Positions 27,627 to 37,291 of a stretch of 64,000 nt of DNA are shown here, one piece after another; position 1 is the first letter of the stretch, and each line of letters begins with the position of its first letter. A program made the translations under genes and the position numbers. Under the pieces are notes generated by a model that ran no database searches, had not been told where the DNA came from, and saw nothing but the letters and a program-made list of their open reading frames with translations. The stretch is from Microlunatus kandeliicorticis (lineage in GTDB: Bacteria; Actinomycetota; Actinomycetes; Propionibacteriales; Propionibacteriaceae): positions 682,001 to 746,000 of the forward strand of contig NZ_JACGWT010000002.1 in assembly GCF_014137855.1 (NCBI RefSeq). Reading direction: 5' to 3'.

Positions 27627-30380
27627 GTGGCAGCAAAGGGATCAGGGCGAAGCCTGGTCATCGTCGAGTCACCGACCAAGGTGAAGACGATCGCCGGCTA
27701 CCTCGGCGACGGGTACGTCGTCGAGTCGAGCCGCGGCCACGTGCGCGATCTGCCGACCGGCGCCGCGGAGGTGCCGGCCAAGTACAAGGGTGAGAAGTGG
27801 GCCCGCACCGGCATCGACGTCGACAACGGCTTCGAGCCGATCTACGTGGTCAGCCCGGACAAGCGCGCCACCATCCGGGCGCTCAAGGAGGCGCTGGCCG
27901 GCGTCGACGAGCTGCTGCTCGCCACCGACGACGACCGCGAGGGCGAGGCGATCGCCTGGCACCTGCTCGAGGAGCTCAAGCCCAAGGTCCCGGTCCGCCG
28001 GATGGTGTTCCACGAGATCACCGCCAGCGCGATCGCCGACGCGGTGGCCCACCCGCGCGACCTCGACACCGACAAGGTCGACGCGCAGGAGACCCGACGG
28101 ATCCTCGACCGGCTCTACGGCTACGAGGTCTCCCCGGTGCTGTGGAAGAAGGTCATGCCGCGGCTGTCGGCGGGCCGGGTGCAGTCGGTGGCGACCCGGC
28201 TGGTCGTCGACCGCGAGCGCGAGCGGATCGCCTTCCGCAGCGCCAGCTACTGGGATCTCGACGCCGTCCTCTCCACCGGCACCGGTGCGGGTGGCAGCGA
28301 CGAGAACAGCGCCGAGCCGCGGCAGTTCCCGGCCCGGCTGACCCACGTCGGGGCCTCCCGGGTGGCGCAGGGCCGAGACTTCGACGACCGCGGTGCGCTC
28401 AAGTCCAGTGATGATCAACTCGTCCACCTCGACCAGCAGCGGGCCGAGGCGCTGGCCGCGACGCTGCGCGAGGCCGTCTACGCGGTCACCTCGGTCGAGT
28501 CCCGGCCCTACCGGCGCAGCCCGTACGCGCCGTTCCGCACCACCACGATGCAGCAGGAGGCCGGCCGCAAGCTCGGCTTCACCGCACAGCGGGCGATGTC
28601 GGTGGCCCAGGACCTCTACGAGGGCGGCTACATCACCTACATGCGGACCGACTCGGTCACGCTGTCCGACTCCGCCGTCCGCGCCGCCCGCACCCAGGTG
28701 ACCCAGCTGTTCGGCAGCGACTACCTGCCGGACAAGCCGCGCGTCTACGCCAATAAGGCCAAGGGCGCCCAGGAGGCGCACGAGGCGATCCGTCCGGCCG
28801 GCGAGAGCTTCCGCACCCCGGCGCAGACCGGGCTGCGCGGCGACCAGTTCCGGCTCTACGAGCTGATCTGGATGCGCACGGTGGCCTCGCAGATGCGCGA
28901 CGCCGAGGGCCAGACGGTCAGCGTCAAGATCAACGCGCGGCCGGCACAGGGCGAGGAGTGCACCTTCGCCGCCAGCGGTCGGACGATCACCTTCCACGGC
29001 TTCCTCAAGGCCTACGTGGAATCGCGCGACGACGAGGGCGCGACCGATGATCAACAGACCCGGCTCCCGCAGCTGTCCGAGGGCCAGGGGCTGACCGCCG
29101 ACGAGGTCACCGCGTCGGGTCACGAGACCCGTCCGCCGGCCCGCTACACCGAGCCGTCGCTGGTGGCCAAGCTCGAGGAGCTCAACATCGGCCGGCCGTC
29201 GACCTACGCGACGATCATCCGGACGATCACCAGCCGCGACTACGTCTTCAAGCGCGGCTCCGCGCTGGTGCCGACCTGGCTGGCCTTCGCGGTCACCCGG
29301 CTGCTCGAGGAGCACTTCCCGCGGCTGGTGGACTACTCCTTCACTGCGCGGATGGAGGAGGTCCTCGACCACGTCGCCGACGGCGACGCCGAACGCGTCC
29401 AGGTGCTCAGCGACTTCTACTTCGGGGCCGGGGACGAGGAGGGCCTGCGTCGCCTGGTCTCCGAGCTGGGCGACATCGACGCCCGGCAGATCTCGACCTT
29501 CCCGCTCGGCGACCTCGACTCGGGGATCGTCGCCCGGGTCGGCCGTTACGGCACCTACGTCGAGGACGCCGAGGGCAAGCGCGCCTCGGTGCCCGACGAC
29601 CTCCCGCCGGACGAGCTGACCGTCGAGCGGGCGCGCGAGCTGCTGGCCAAGCCGATGGGGGAGGAGCGCGAGCTCGGCACCGACCCCGACACCGGCTATC
29701 CGGTGGTCGCGCGCAACGGCCGCTTCGGGCCGTACGTGACGGAGGTGCTGCCCGAGAACGTGGCCAAGAAGGAGAAGCCGCGCACCGGCTCGCTGTTCGC
29801 CTCGATGGACATCGAGACGGTCAGCCTGCCCGAGGCGTTGCGGCTGATGAGCCTGCCCCGCGTGGTCGGGACGGCCGCCGACGGCACCGAGATCACCGCG
29901 CAGAACGGCCGGTACGGGCCCTACCTCAAGAAGGGCACCGACTCGCGCTCGCTGACCAGCGAGGAGCAGATCTTCGACATCACGCTCGAGGAGGCCGAGC
30001 AGATCTACGCGCAGCCGAAGCAGCGCGGGCGGGCTGCGGCCAAGCCGCCGCTCAAGGAGCTCGGCGCCGACCCGGCCACCGGCAGCCCGATGGTGATCAA
30101 GGACGGCCGGTTCGGCCCGTACGTCACCGACGGCGAGACCAATGCCACGCTCCGCAGCACCGACTCGGTCGAGGCGATCACCGCCGAGCGGGCGGCCGAG
30201 CTGCTGGCCGAGAAGCGGGCCAAGGGCCCGGCGCCGAAGAAGCGCGCGGCCAAGAAGACGACGGCCAAGAAGACGACCACGAAGAAGTCCGCCACCAAGA
30301 AGGCCGCCGCCAAGGCGCCGGCGACCAAGACCGCGAAGAAGAGCACGGCGAAGAAGGCCGCCTCGAGCACCACCGGCTGA
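27627..30380 (+). CDS. topA: DNA topoisomerase I
   Basis: A 917-residue type IA topoisomerase that relaxes negative supercoils. The Toprim domain starts LVIVESPTKVKTIAGYLG with the acidic TDDDREGEAIAWHL. The catalytic tyrosine lies in GGYITYMRTDSVTLSDSA. There are no zinc fingers; instead the C-terminus has repeated GRFGPYV modules and then a Lys/Ala/Thr-rich tail of about 45 residues (KK-A-A-K type), as in mycobacterial TopA. The GTG start follows an AGAGG ribosome-binding sequence. It is the upstream neighbour of the CYTH-like gene and tmk. Confidence 0.95.
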   Translation: MAAKGSGRSLVIVESPTKVKTIAGYLGDGYVVESSRGHVRDLPTGAAEVPAKYKGEKWARTGIDVDNGFEPIYVVSPDKRATIRALKEALAGVDELLLATDDDREGEAIAWHLLEELKPKVPVRRMVFHEITASAIADAVAHPRDLDTDKVDAQETRRILDRLYGYEVSPVLWKKVMPRLSAGRVQSVATRLVVDRERERIAFRSASYWDLDAVLSTGTGAGGSDENSAEPRQFPARLTHVGASRVAQGRDFDDRGALKSSDDQLVHLDQQRAEALAATLREAVYAVTSVESRPYRRSPYAPFRTTTMQQEAGRKLGFTAQRAMSVAQDLYEGGYITYMRTDSVTLSDSAVRAARTQVTQLFGSDYLPDKPRVYANKAKGAQEAHEAIRPAGESFRTPAQTGLRGDQFRLYELIWMRTVASQMRDAEGQTVSVKINARPAQGEECTFAASGRTITFHGFLKAYVESRDDEGATDDQQTRLPQLSEGQGLTADEVTASGHETRPPARYTEPSLVAKLEELNIGRPSTYATIIRTITSRDYVFKRGSALVPTWLAFAVTRLLEEHFPRLVDYSFTARMEEVLDHVADGDAERVQVLSDFYFGAGDEEGLRRLVSELGDIDARQISTFPLGDLDSGIVARVGRYGTYVEDAEGKRASVPDDLPPDELTVERARELLAKPMGEERELGTDPDTGYPVVARNGRFGPYVTEVLPENVAKKEKPRTGSLFASMDIETVSLPEALRLMSLPRVVGTAADGTEITAQNGRYGPYLKKGTDSRSLTSEEQIFDITLEEAEQIYAQPKQRGRAAAKPPLKELGADPATGSPMVIKDGRFGPYVTDGETNATLRSTDSVEAITAERAAELLAEKRAKGPAPKKRAAKKTTAKKTTTKKSATKKAAAKAPATKTAKKSTAKKAASSTTG

Positions 30381-30399
30381 GGGCCGGTCGAGGACGATC

Positions 30400-31884
30400 A
30401 TGGTGCCGTCGCGATCCGGCAAGCACGCCGCGCCCGACCCCGCCGGCGGGGACAGCTCGGCGAACGGTGCGGCGCCACCCGCGCCGCCGGCCCGGGACGT
30501 CGGCGTCCGCTGCTGGGACCTGCCGTTCTCGGCGACCCCGCCGCGGATGATCAACCCCGAACTCGGGCTGCCCAACCTGGTCAGCCGGACCTCGCAGGAC
30601 GCCAGCTACAGCATCGACGTCACCCTGCTCGACACCCCCGACCACCGGCTGCTGCGGGCCGGGGTGGTGCTCGCGCACCGGGTGGTCGACGGCCGCGGCG
30701 AGTGGTACCTCGGGTCGACCGGGTGGGAGCCGTTGCTGCCCACCGAGCGGATCGAGCCGATGGGCCAGGCCGAGCTGCCACCCGACTACGTCGACCTGGT
30801 GATGCCGTTGCGACGTCGGGCCACGCTCGGCCCGGTGGCCGCGCTGACCTGCGAGCGTCGCGAGTTCGCCTTCAAGACGACAGCCGGCGCCGTCCAGGCG
30901 GTGCTCCGCGACGACCGGGTGACGGTCAGCCGCGGCGGACTGGTCACCGCCCGCTACCGCGAGGTGACCCTGACCCCGCAGCCGCCGGGGCTCGAGGCCG
31001 ACCAGCTGCGCTGGATCGACCAGGCGCTGCTGTCGGCCGGTGCCACCCGGGTGCCCGGCTTCCCCGAGCTGACCGCCCGGCTGGGTGCCCCGGCCACCGG
31101 GCGCACCGACTTCCCCGAACCGCGACCGGTGACCGGTGGGTCGCCGTTCGCCCGGTTCGTCTCCTCGGTGGTGACCGGCGGGGTCCGGGAGATCGTCCGG
31201 GCCGATCTGGCGGTCCGCACCGGCGACCCGGCCGGGGCCGAGGCACTGGCCGAGGCGGCCGGTGAACTCGGCGCGACGCTGCAGGGGCTGTCCGCCGCGC
31301 TGGACCCCGACTGGCTGCAGGGCCTCGACGAGGAGCTGGTCTGGCTGGCCGGCGAGGCGCGCGCCGGCGCCGCCCGCGAGGACGGGCTGGCCGGGCTGGC
31401 CGCCCAGCTGCGCCGGGAGCGCTATCTGCACCTGCTCGAACGACTGGTCACCGCGACCCGCGGCCCGCGGCTCGGTGCCTCGGGCGACCTGGAGACCACC
31501 GAGGTGCTGTCCACGCTGCTCGACAGCGCCGTCGCCCGGTTCGGCGCGGTGGCCGACCGGCTGACCGCCGACGGTCCGTCCGCCGACTGGGCGGACGCCT
31601 CGTCGGCCGCCGACGAGCTCCGGCTGGTGGCCCGGGCGGTCACCGGGGTGCTCGGCAAGCCGGCGGCGCGCACGGTGCGGCGGTTCCGGCGGCCGTTCCG
31701 GGCGCTGGAGACGGCGCTCGACGTCGGCGGGGTGGCCGACGGGCTCAGCGACGACCTGGAGACGCTCGGGCCGGTGGAGGCGTTCGAGCGCGGCCGCGCC
31801 TACGAGCGGACGCTGGGCGAGGTCCGGGAGGCGCGCGAGCAGTTCGTGGCCGCCTGGACCCGCGCCGCGGCCAAGCTGCGATGA
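30400..31884 (+). CDS. CYTH/CHAD-like domain protein
   Basis: A 494-residue protein. After a disordered Ala/Pro-rich N-terminus, residues of the form TLLDTPDHRLLRAGVVLAHR and CERREFAFKTTAGAVQAVL recall the triphosphate-tunnel CYTH fold. The C-terminal half (from about 250) is helical and resembles a CHAD domain (LQGLDEELVWLAGEAR, RYLHLLERLV). The conserved basic start of CHAD (R-V-x-x-R-R-L-R) is not obvious, and many tunnel charges are absent, so it may bind polyphosphate weakly or not at all. Its stop overlaps the tmk start (ATGA), indicating coupling. Confidence 0.6.
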   Translation: MVPSRSGKHAAPDPAGGDSSANGAAPPAPPARDVGVRCWDLPFSATPPRMINPELGLPNLVSRTSQDASYSIDVTLLDTPDHRLLRAGVVLAHRVVDGRGEWYLGSTGWEPLLPTERIEPMGQAELPPDYVDLVMPLRRRATLGPVAALTCERREFAFKTTAGAVQAVLRDDRVTVSRGGLVTARYREVTLTPQPPGLEADQLRWIDQALLSAGATRVPGFPELTARLGAPATGRTDFPEPRPVTGGSPFARFVSSVVTGGVREIVRADLAVRTGDPAGAEALAEAAGELGATLQGLSAALDPDWLQGLDEELVWLAGEARAGAAREDGLAGLAAQLRRERYLHLLERLVTATRGPRLGASGDLETTEVLSTLLDSAVARFGAVADRLTADGPSADWADASSAADELRLVARAVTGVLGKPAARTVRRFRRPFRALETALDVGGVADGLSDDLETLGPVEAFERGRAYERTLGEVREAREQFVAAWTRAAAKLR

Positions 31885-32513
31885 GGGCCGACCGCGGGCT
31901 GTTCGTGGTCTTCGAGGGCGGCGACGGCGTCGGCAAGACCACCCAGGTGAGCCGGCTGGTCGACTGGCTGGCCGCGCAGGGACGCCCGGTGCTGCGCACC
32001 TTCGAGCCCGGGGACACCCCTGCCGGCCGGCAGATCCGGGCGCTGGTGCTCGACCCGGCGACCGGCGACCTGGCGCCGCGGGCCGAGGCGCTGCTGTACG
32101 CGGCCGACAAGGCGCACCACCTGCACGCGCTGGTGCTGCCCGCCCTCGCCCGCGGCGAGGTGGTGGTCTGCGACCGCTACGTCGACTCGATGCTCGCCTA
32201 TCAGGGGGCGGGCCGGGTGCTCGACGAGGACGAGGTCGAGCGCGTCGCCCGCTGGGCCACCGGTGACCTGCGCCCGCACCTCACCGTGCTGCTCGACCTC
32301 GACCCGGCCGAGGCCGTCGCCACCAAGATCGACAAGGACCGGCTCGAGGCGGCCGGGGACGCCTTCCACCTCAGCGTCCGCAGCCACTTCCTGGCCCTCG
32401 CGGCCCGGGACCCCGAGCACTACCTGGTGCTGCCCGCCCGCCGTCCGGTGGACGAGCTCGCCACCGCGATCCGCGACCGGGTGGCCACCCTGCTCGCCGA
32501 TCTCCCGCGCTGA
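31881..32513 (+). CDS. tmk: thymidylate kinase
   Basis: A 210-residue kinase that phosphorylates dTMP to dTDP. The P-loop is VFEGGDGVGKTTQVSRL near the N-terminus, the DRY-type motif is VVVCDRYVDSMLAYQGAGR, and the DLDPAEA segment precedes the lid. Length is normal for Tmk. The ATG overlaps the stop of the CYTH-like gene (ATGA). holB follows 1.5 kb downstream, with a GNAT gene inserted between on the opposite strand; tmk-holB adjacency is widespread. Confidence 0.93.
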   Translation: MRADRGLFVVFEGGDGVGKTTQVSRLVDWLAAQGRPVLRTFEPGDTPAGRQIRALVLDPATGDLAPRAEALLYAADKAHHLHALVLPALARGEVVVCDRYVDSMLAYQGAGRVLDEDEVERVARWATGDLRPHLTVLLDLDPAEAVATKIDKDRLEAAGDAFHLSVRSHFLALAARDPEHYLVLPARRPVDELATAIRDRVATLLADLPR

Positions 32514-32515
32514 GC

Positions 32516-32790
32516 CTCCGCACCCGCGCGCTGAGCCTCCGCACCCGCGCGCTGACCCCCCGCTCCCGCGCGCTGACCCCCCGCTCCCGCGCGCTGACCC
32601 CCCCTCCCGCGCGCTGAGCCCCGCTCCCGCGCGCAGAGCCTGTCGAAGCGCGGTCCCGCGCGCTGAGCCTGTCGAAGCGCGGACCCGCGCGCTGAGCCTG
32701 TCGAAGCGCGGACCCGCGCGCTGAGCCTGTCGAAGCGAGAGCCTGCGCGCTGGGCCCTCGGACCGGCGCGCTGAGCCCGTCGAAGCGCCG
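32516..32790. repeat. GC-rich tandem repeat plus CTGAGCCTGTCGAAG copies
   Basis: A run of about 22-24-bp units ending in CCGCGCGCTGA (32516-32640) changes into 36-bp units of the form GCGCGCTGAGCCTGTCGAAG with a short spacer (32640-32790). The motif is that of the 11.6-12.2 kb cluster. It lies between the convergent tmk and GNAT genes, where it might also terminate transcription. Confidence 0.8.
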
Positions 32791-32798
32791 GCCCCGGA

Positions 32799-33806
32799 TC
32801 ACTCCGCCCGGTGCACCTCCACCATGGTCTCGGCGACCCGGTAGCCGAACCGCTGGTTGGTGCGGAGCATGGCCGTGTTGGTCGGCGCGGTCCAGGTGTG
32901 CACGGCGGTCGCCCCGGGGTGCTCGGCGAGCAGCAGGTCGAGCGTGCGCAGCTTGAGCAACAGCCCGAGCCGGTGTCCGCGGTGCGCCGGCATCACCAGG
33001 GTGTCCTCCTGCCAGACCGTCCCGGTCTCGACCCGGGGGAGCAGCAGCTCGGAATAGCCGGCCAGCCCGCCGGTCGCGTCGTCCCGGGCGGCCGCCGTGA
33101 GGGTCACCCAGTCGGGGCGACGGCGTTCCTCCCCGGCCCGGAGCCGCTCGACCGTCCAGGGCCGGGGCGTCGGCGGTTCCTCGCCGGCCGGGACGTCGGC
33201 GTCCATCTGGGTCCGCATGGCCAGATAGGCCGCCACGTGCTCGTCGGGGCACCGGTCGGTCCAGGCCAGCGCGGTGTAGCCCACGGATCCCTCGACGGCC
33301 AGCTGCCGCAGCCCGGCCAGCCGGTCCGCGTCGGGCGGCAGGTCGAGCACCAGGTGCAGCTCGGTGTGCACCCGGCGGGCGCCGAGACCGGTGGCGAACT
33401 TCCAGCCGGCGGACTCCTCGACCGGCGCGTCGCCGACCACGAAGAAGAAGCCGTCGGCGACCGTCCGGCCGAGCTCGCGCCCGACCTCCTCGGCGGCTGC
33501 GGCCAGGGCCCGTCCGACGCCGCGACGCCGGTGCTCGGCCAGCACCGCGAGCTCGACGTCGACCCGGTCGAGGTCGACCTCGACCGTCCAGCTCAGTTCC
33601 GCCGCCCCTACCGGCCGACCGTCGTCGAGCGCCAGCAGCCAGAGCCGGCGGGCGTGGGCGGGCGGTGTCGCGTACGACGCGGCCAGCGCCGCGAAGGGCT
33701 GGTAGACGGCGTCCGGGCGGCCGTCGACCCAGGCGGCGCGCATCGTCGCGTACCAGCGCCGCTGTGCGGCCTCGTCGTCCTGGCCGATCCGGGTGATCTC
33801 GAGCAT
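32799..33806 (-). CDS. two-domain GNAT acetyltransferase
   Basis: A 335-residue protein with two GNAT folds. The first has VELAVLAEHRRRGVGRALAAAAEE, a good acetyl-CoA loop (R-R-R-G-V-G-R-A). The second has DTLVMPAHRGHRLGLLLKLRTL (H-R-G-H-R-L-G) and ends NTAMLRTNQRFGYRVAETM. Tandem GNAT proteins of this length are common in actinobacteria, including the mycothiol synthase MshD; sequence similarity to MshD is not evident. The ATG at 33806 matches the domain start; the frame stays open upstream into holB promoter sequence. Confidence 0.82.
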   Translation of the reverse strand: MLEITRIGQDDEAAQRRWYATMRAAWVDGRPDAVYQPFAALAASYATPPAHARRLWLLALDDGRPVGAAELSWTVEVDLDRVDVELAVLAEHRRRGVGRALAAAAEEVGRELGRTVADGFFFVVGDAPVEESAGWKFATGLGARRVHTELHLVLDLPPDADRLAGLRQLAVEGSVGYTALAWTDRCPDEHVAAYLAMRTQMDADVPAGEEPPTPRPWTVERLRAGEERRRPDWVTLTAAARDDATGGLAGYSELLLPRVETGTVWQEDTLVMPAHRGHRLGLLLKLRTLDLLLAEHPGATAVHTWTAPTNTAMLRTNQRFGYRVAETMVEVHRAE

Positions 33807-33990
33807 CGGGTCAGCCTGCGGCCCGCGGGCCAGGAGGGCAAACGCTCGGGCCGCCGGTGCGCACGGAACCGCGGCTCGATCGACGGGGTCCGCGCCGCCG
33901 AGCGGGGATGGGCCGCCGGTCACCCGTCGAGTCGCGGTTTCGTGCGCGGACGGGGGTGAGGCTGTCGGTGCCAGCGGGCAGAATCGAGCC

Positions 33991-35175
33991 GTGACCGCAC
34001 CGACCGCCGAGCGCGACGCCGACCAGCTGACCGGCGTCTGGTCCGAGCTGATCGGGCAGTCGCGCGCGGTCCGGGTGCTGCGGCGGGCGGCCAACGGCGA
34101 CCCGCACGCGATGAGCCACGCCTGGCTGATCACCGGCCCGCCCGGGTCCGGCCGCTCCAACGCCGCGCGCGCCTTCGCGGCGGCGCTGCAGTGCGACGGC
34201 GACGGCGGCGGGGGGTGTGGCGACTGCGCCGGGTGCCGCACGGCGCTCTCCGGCGCGCACCCCGACGTCACCGTGGTCCGCACCGAGATGCTGTCGATCG
34301 GCGTCGAGGAGGTCCGCGAGCTGGTCCGGCGCGCTGCGATGAGCCCGACGCTCGGCCGGCGTCAGGTGCTGATCGTCGAGGACGCCGACCGGGTCACCGA
34401 GCGCGGGGCCGACGCGCTGCTCAAGAGCGTCGAGGAGCCCGCACCCAAGACGGTCTGGATCCTCTGTGCGCCCACCCCGGAGGACGTTGTGGCGACCATC
34501 CGGTCCCGTTGCCGGTCGCTGACCCTGCAGACCCCGACGATCGCCGGCGTCGCCCGGCTGCTCGAGCAGCGCGACGGGATCGATCCCGACCGGGCCGCGT
34601 TCGCCGCCCGCGCCTCCCAGGGCCACGTCGGGCGGGCCCGGGTGCTGGCCCGGAACGACGAGGCCCGGCGCCGACGGGACGCCGTCCTGCAGATCCCGTT
34701 CTCGCTCCGCGACCTCGGCGCCTGTCTGGCCGCCGCGGAGACGCTGGTGCAGGCCTGCACCGAGGAGGCGGCCGGGCTGACCGCCGAGCTCGACAGCCGC
34801 GAGCGGGCGGATCTCGAGGAGGCGCTCGGGTTCGGCACCCGCGGCGCCAAGCCGCGGCAGGCGCAGGCGGCGATGAAGGACCTCGAGGACCAGCAGAAGG
34901 CCCGGGCCAAGCGGATCCAGCGCGACGCCCTCGACCGCGCGCTGACCGAGCTCACCGGGCTCTACCGCGACGTGCTCAGCGTCCAGACCGGCAGCGGGGC
35001 GGAGTTGATCAACGTCGAGCTCGGTCCGCAGATCGCCCGGCTCGCCCGCTCGTCGGGGCCGGACGCCACCCTGCACCGGATCGACGCTCTGCTCGACTGC
35101 CGGACGGCGCTGGAGACCAACGTAGCTCCGCTGCTCGCCGTCGAGGCGCTGCTGATCTCGCTCGCCCGCGGGTAG
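33991..35175 (+). CDS. holB: DNA polymerase III delta' subunit
   Basis: A 394-residue clamp-loader subunit. It has the AAA+ N-terminus ELIGQSRAVRVLRRAA, a P-loop with Arg in place of Lys (GPPGSGRSNAARAF), the zinc-binding CGDCAGC segment, VEDADRVTERGADALLKSVEEP (the DExx-like region and the Glu-Glu-Pro trio) and the sensor segment RSRCRSLTLQTP. The C-terminal part carries the helical collar. The GTG was chosen by family N-terminus. It probably assembles with tau/gamma subunits encoded elsewhere. Confidence 0.9.
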   Translation: MTAPTAERDADQLTGVWSELIGQSRAVRVLRRAANGDPHAMSHAWLITGPPGSGRSNAARAFAAALQCDGDGGGGCGDCAGCRTALSGAHPDVTVVRTEMLSIGVEEVRELVRRAAMSPTLGRRQVLIVEDADRVTERGADALLKSVEEPAPKTVWILCAPTPEDVVATIRSRCRSLTLQTPTIAGVARLLEQRDGIDPDRAAFAARASQGHVGRARVLARNDEARRRRDAVLQIPFSLRDLGACLAAAETLVQACTEEAAGLTAELDSRERADLEEALGFGTRGAKPRQAQAAMKDLEDQQKARAKRIQRDALDRALTELTGLYRDVLSVQTGSGAELINVELGPQIARLARSSGPDATLHRIDALLDCRTALETNVAPLLAVEALLISLARG

Positions 35176-35643
35176 GCCGGCGGCCGTTCACGACGGCCGT
35201 CGCGCTGTCAAGAGCGGCGTTCCTCACGATTCCCTCAGACCCTGAAGTCGCTCCTGAGGTTTTCTTACCGGGAGTTGCGCCGAACCTTCAGCCTCCATAC
35301 GCTCATCCGAAGTTCGTGGCCGTTTCGTTACCGAAGTTGTGGCGTGGCTGCGTGCAAAGTCCATCGGCCTGTATCCGACATGCGGGCCGACGCGTGTGTC
35401 CGGAGCGCCTGCACCACCTGCCGAGCCGGACACCTGCCTGCTGGTCGCGCCGCGACCCGGGCGGCCGGGAACGTCCCGGGCGAGGGGCAGGGGTGAGGTC
35501 CACCCGGGGTCAGCGGATGCGGCGCGACAGTCGCCGCGCGCAGCACGACTCCTCCACACGGGCACAGCCCGGCGCCGTCGGTCCGCCGACGACGTCCGAT
35601 CCGCCTGATCACCTCACCGGCGCACGTCAGGAAGGAAGAGGAC
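35176..35643 (+). promoter_or_regulatory. long leader of the rpf-like gene; possible degenerate c-di-AMP riboswitch
   Basis: A gene-free 468-bp region. Its distal part (about 35481-35625) has GGGGTGAGGTCC early and TGATCACCTCACCGGCGC shortly before the start, faintly like the GGGTGAAT and CAGCTCACCTCGCAGGCG blocks of the ydaO (c-di-AMP) riboswitch found ahead of many actinobacterial rpf/LysM genes. The match is weak. The first half includes a less GC-rich stretch with repeated GTTAC/GTTGTG words. Confidence 0.3.
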
Positions 35644-36261
35644 TTGTCCAACTCCACCACCGTCAAGCGCATCGTCGGCACCTCCGCGGCGGTCGCCGTC
35701 TCGGCCGGCGTGGGCCTGGCCGTCGGGGCCACCCCGGCGAACGCCGCCACCGTCTGGGACCGGGTCGCGGCCTGCGAGTCCAGCGGCAACTGGAGCATCA
35801 ACACCGGGAACGGCTTCTACGGCGGTCTGCAGTTCAGCCTGTCGACCTGGCGCGGCTACGGCGGCAGCGGGATGCCGCAGAACGCCTCGAAGGCCGAGCA
35901 GATCCGGATCGCCAAGAAGGTCCTCAAGAGCCAGGGCCCGGGCGCCTGGCCGGTCTGCAGCGTCCGCGCCGGCCTGACCCGCGCCAACGGTGCGGCCGCC
36001 GGTGGGGGCAGCTCCGACAGCAGCTACTCGGCCCACAAGAAGACCAAGAAGGCCAAGCACAGCTCGGGCAAGACCAGCAGCAAGGACAGCAGCAGCAAGG
36101 CGCGTCGCGGCAGCAAGTCGATCACCGTCCGCAGCGGCGACACCCTGGCGAAGATCGCCCACCGTTACCACGTGAAGGGTGGCTGGAAGGCCGTCTACAA
36201 GCTCAACCCGCAGCTGAAGAACCCGAACCGGATCTTCGTCGGTCAGCACATCTACGTCTGA
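35644..36261 (+). CDS. secreted Rpf-like transglycosylase with LysM domain
   Basis: A 205-residue secreted protein starting at TTG after GGAAGGAAGAGG. The signal peptide (about 1-34, cut after ATPANA-A) precedes a resuscitation-promoting-factor domain with the catalytic Glu in WDRVAACESSGNWSINTGNG and the FYGGLQFSLSTW segment; this cleaves peptidoglycan glycan strands. A Lys/Ser-rich linker leads to a C-terminal LysM domain (SITVRSGDTLAKIAHRYHV to RIFVGQHIYV) that binds the wall. It is probably monocistronic, with a long leader and a strong terminator. Confidence 0.92.
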   Translation: MSNSTTVKRIVGTSAAVAVSAGVGLAVGATPANAATVWDRVAACESSGNWSINTGNGFYGGLQFSLSTWRGYGGSGMPQNASKAEQIRIAKKVLKSQGPGAWPVCSVRAGLTRANGAAAGGGSSDSSYSAHKKTKKAKHSSGKTSSKDSSSKARRGSKSITVRSGDTLAKIAHRYHVKGGWKAVYKLNPQLKNPNRIFVGQHIYV

Positions 36262-36304
36262 TCACCGCGGCCCGATCCCCGCACGGGATCGCTCGCAGGA
36301 TCCA

Positions 36305-36341
36305 CCGGAGCCCGGCGACCGTCACGGTCGCCGGGCTCCGG
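36305..36341 (+). terminator. hairpin terminator after the rpf-like gene
   Basis: A stem of about 17 bp: GGAGCCCGGCGACCG (36307-36321) pairs with CGGTCGCCGGGCTCC (36325-36339) around the loop TCA, and two flanking C-G pairs extend it. There is no T-run. Confidence 0.8.
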
Positions 36342-36370
36342 CGTTCGCGGGCAGGTCCTAGGCTGACCGG

Positions 36371-37291
36371 GTGCCATCAGTGATGGCCGTCTCGTTCGAA
36401 CGCTACGGCCGGCTCTACTACCTCGACCCCGGCGACGGCAGCTACGCCGTCGGGGACAAGGTGCTGGTCCCGACCGACTCCGGCGCCGAGGTGGCCGAGT
36501 GCGTCTGGGCCCCCGAGTGGGTGACCGACGACGAGGGCTACCGCGACCTGCCGGTTTGTGCCGGCCACGCGCGCGAGGACGACCTGGCCCGCGACGCCGC
36601 CCACCGACGTCGCCGCGCCGAGGCCAAGCTGGCCGCCAAGAAGTTGATCAAGAGCAACAACCTGCCGATGAAGGTCGTCGGGATCGACGTGCTCGAGCAG
36701 CAGGGCGGCGCCGACCAGCTGGTGGTGGTCTACTTCACCGCCCCGCACCGGGTGGACTTCCGGGTGCTGGTGGGCGAGCTGGCCCGTGCGCTGCGGGCCC
36801 GGATCGACCTCCGTCAGGTCGGCTCGCGGGACGCCGCCCGGCTCACCGGTGGCATCGGCAGCTGCGGCCGTGAGCTGTGCTGCGCGACCTTCCTCAAGGA
36901 CTTCGAGCCGGTCAGCCTGCGGCTGGCCAAGGCGCAGAACCTGCCGCCCAACCCGATGAAGATCTCCGGCGCCTGCGGCCGGCTGATGTGCTGCCTGAAG
37001 TACGAGCACCCGCTCTACGTGGAGTTCGCCCGCGAGGCCCCGAAGATCGGGACGTCGGTCGAGACCCCGCAGGGCGACGGGGTGGTGGTCGGGCACCGGG
37101 CCGCCGCCGACGCCGTGGTGGTGCGGATGAACGACTCCGGCGAGACCATGAGCTGCTCGCGCGCCGGCGTCTGCGGCTCCCGCGCCGCCTTCACCGAGCG
37201 CACCCCGACGGCACCGGCCGAGGACGCTCCGCGGACCAAGCGCCGTCACCGTCGCCGCCGCGACCCCGACGTGGACCATCCCGCTCCCTGA
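36371..37291 (+). CDS. PSP1-domain protein (RicT/YaaT-like)
   Basis: A 306-residue PSP1 C-terminal domain protein. Two conserved cysteine motifs, [16 protein letters not shown] and [16 protein letters not shown], match the Fe-S-ligating cysteines of the Bacillus RicT (YaaT) protein, which acts with RicA and RicF in RNA maturation and phosphorelay control. It starts at GTG. The C-terminus is a basic tail (KRRHRRRR). It lies near holB, as in many Gram-positives. The role in actinobacteria is unclear. Confidence 0.85.
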   Translation: MPSVMAVSFERYGRLYYLDPGDGSYAVGDKVLVPTDSGAEVAECVWAPEWVTDDEGYRDLPVCAGHAREDDLARDAAHRRRRAEAKLAAKKLIKSNNLPMKVVGIDVLEQQGGADQLVVVYFTAPHRVDFRVLVGELARALRARIDLRQVGSRDAARLTGGIGSCGRELCCATFLKDFEPVSLRLAKAQNLPPNPMKISGACGRLMCCLKYEHPLYVEFAREAPKIGTSVETPQGDGVVVGHRAAADAVVVRMNDSGETMSCSRAGVCGSRAAFTERTPTAPAEDAPRTKRRHRRRRDPDVDHPAP

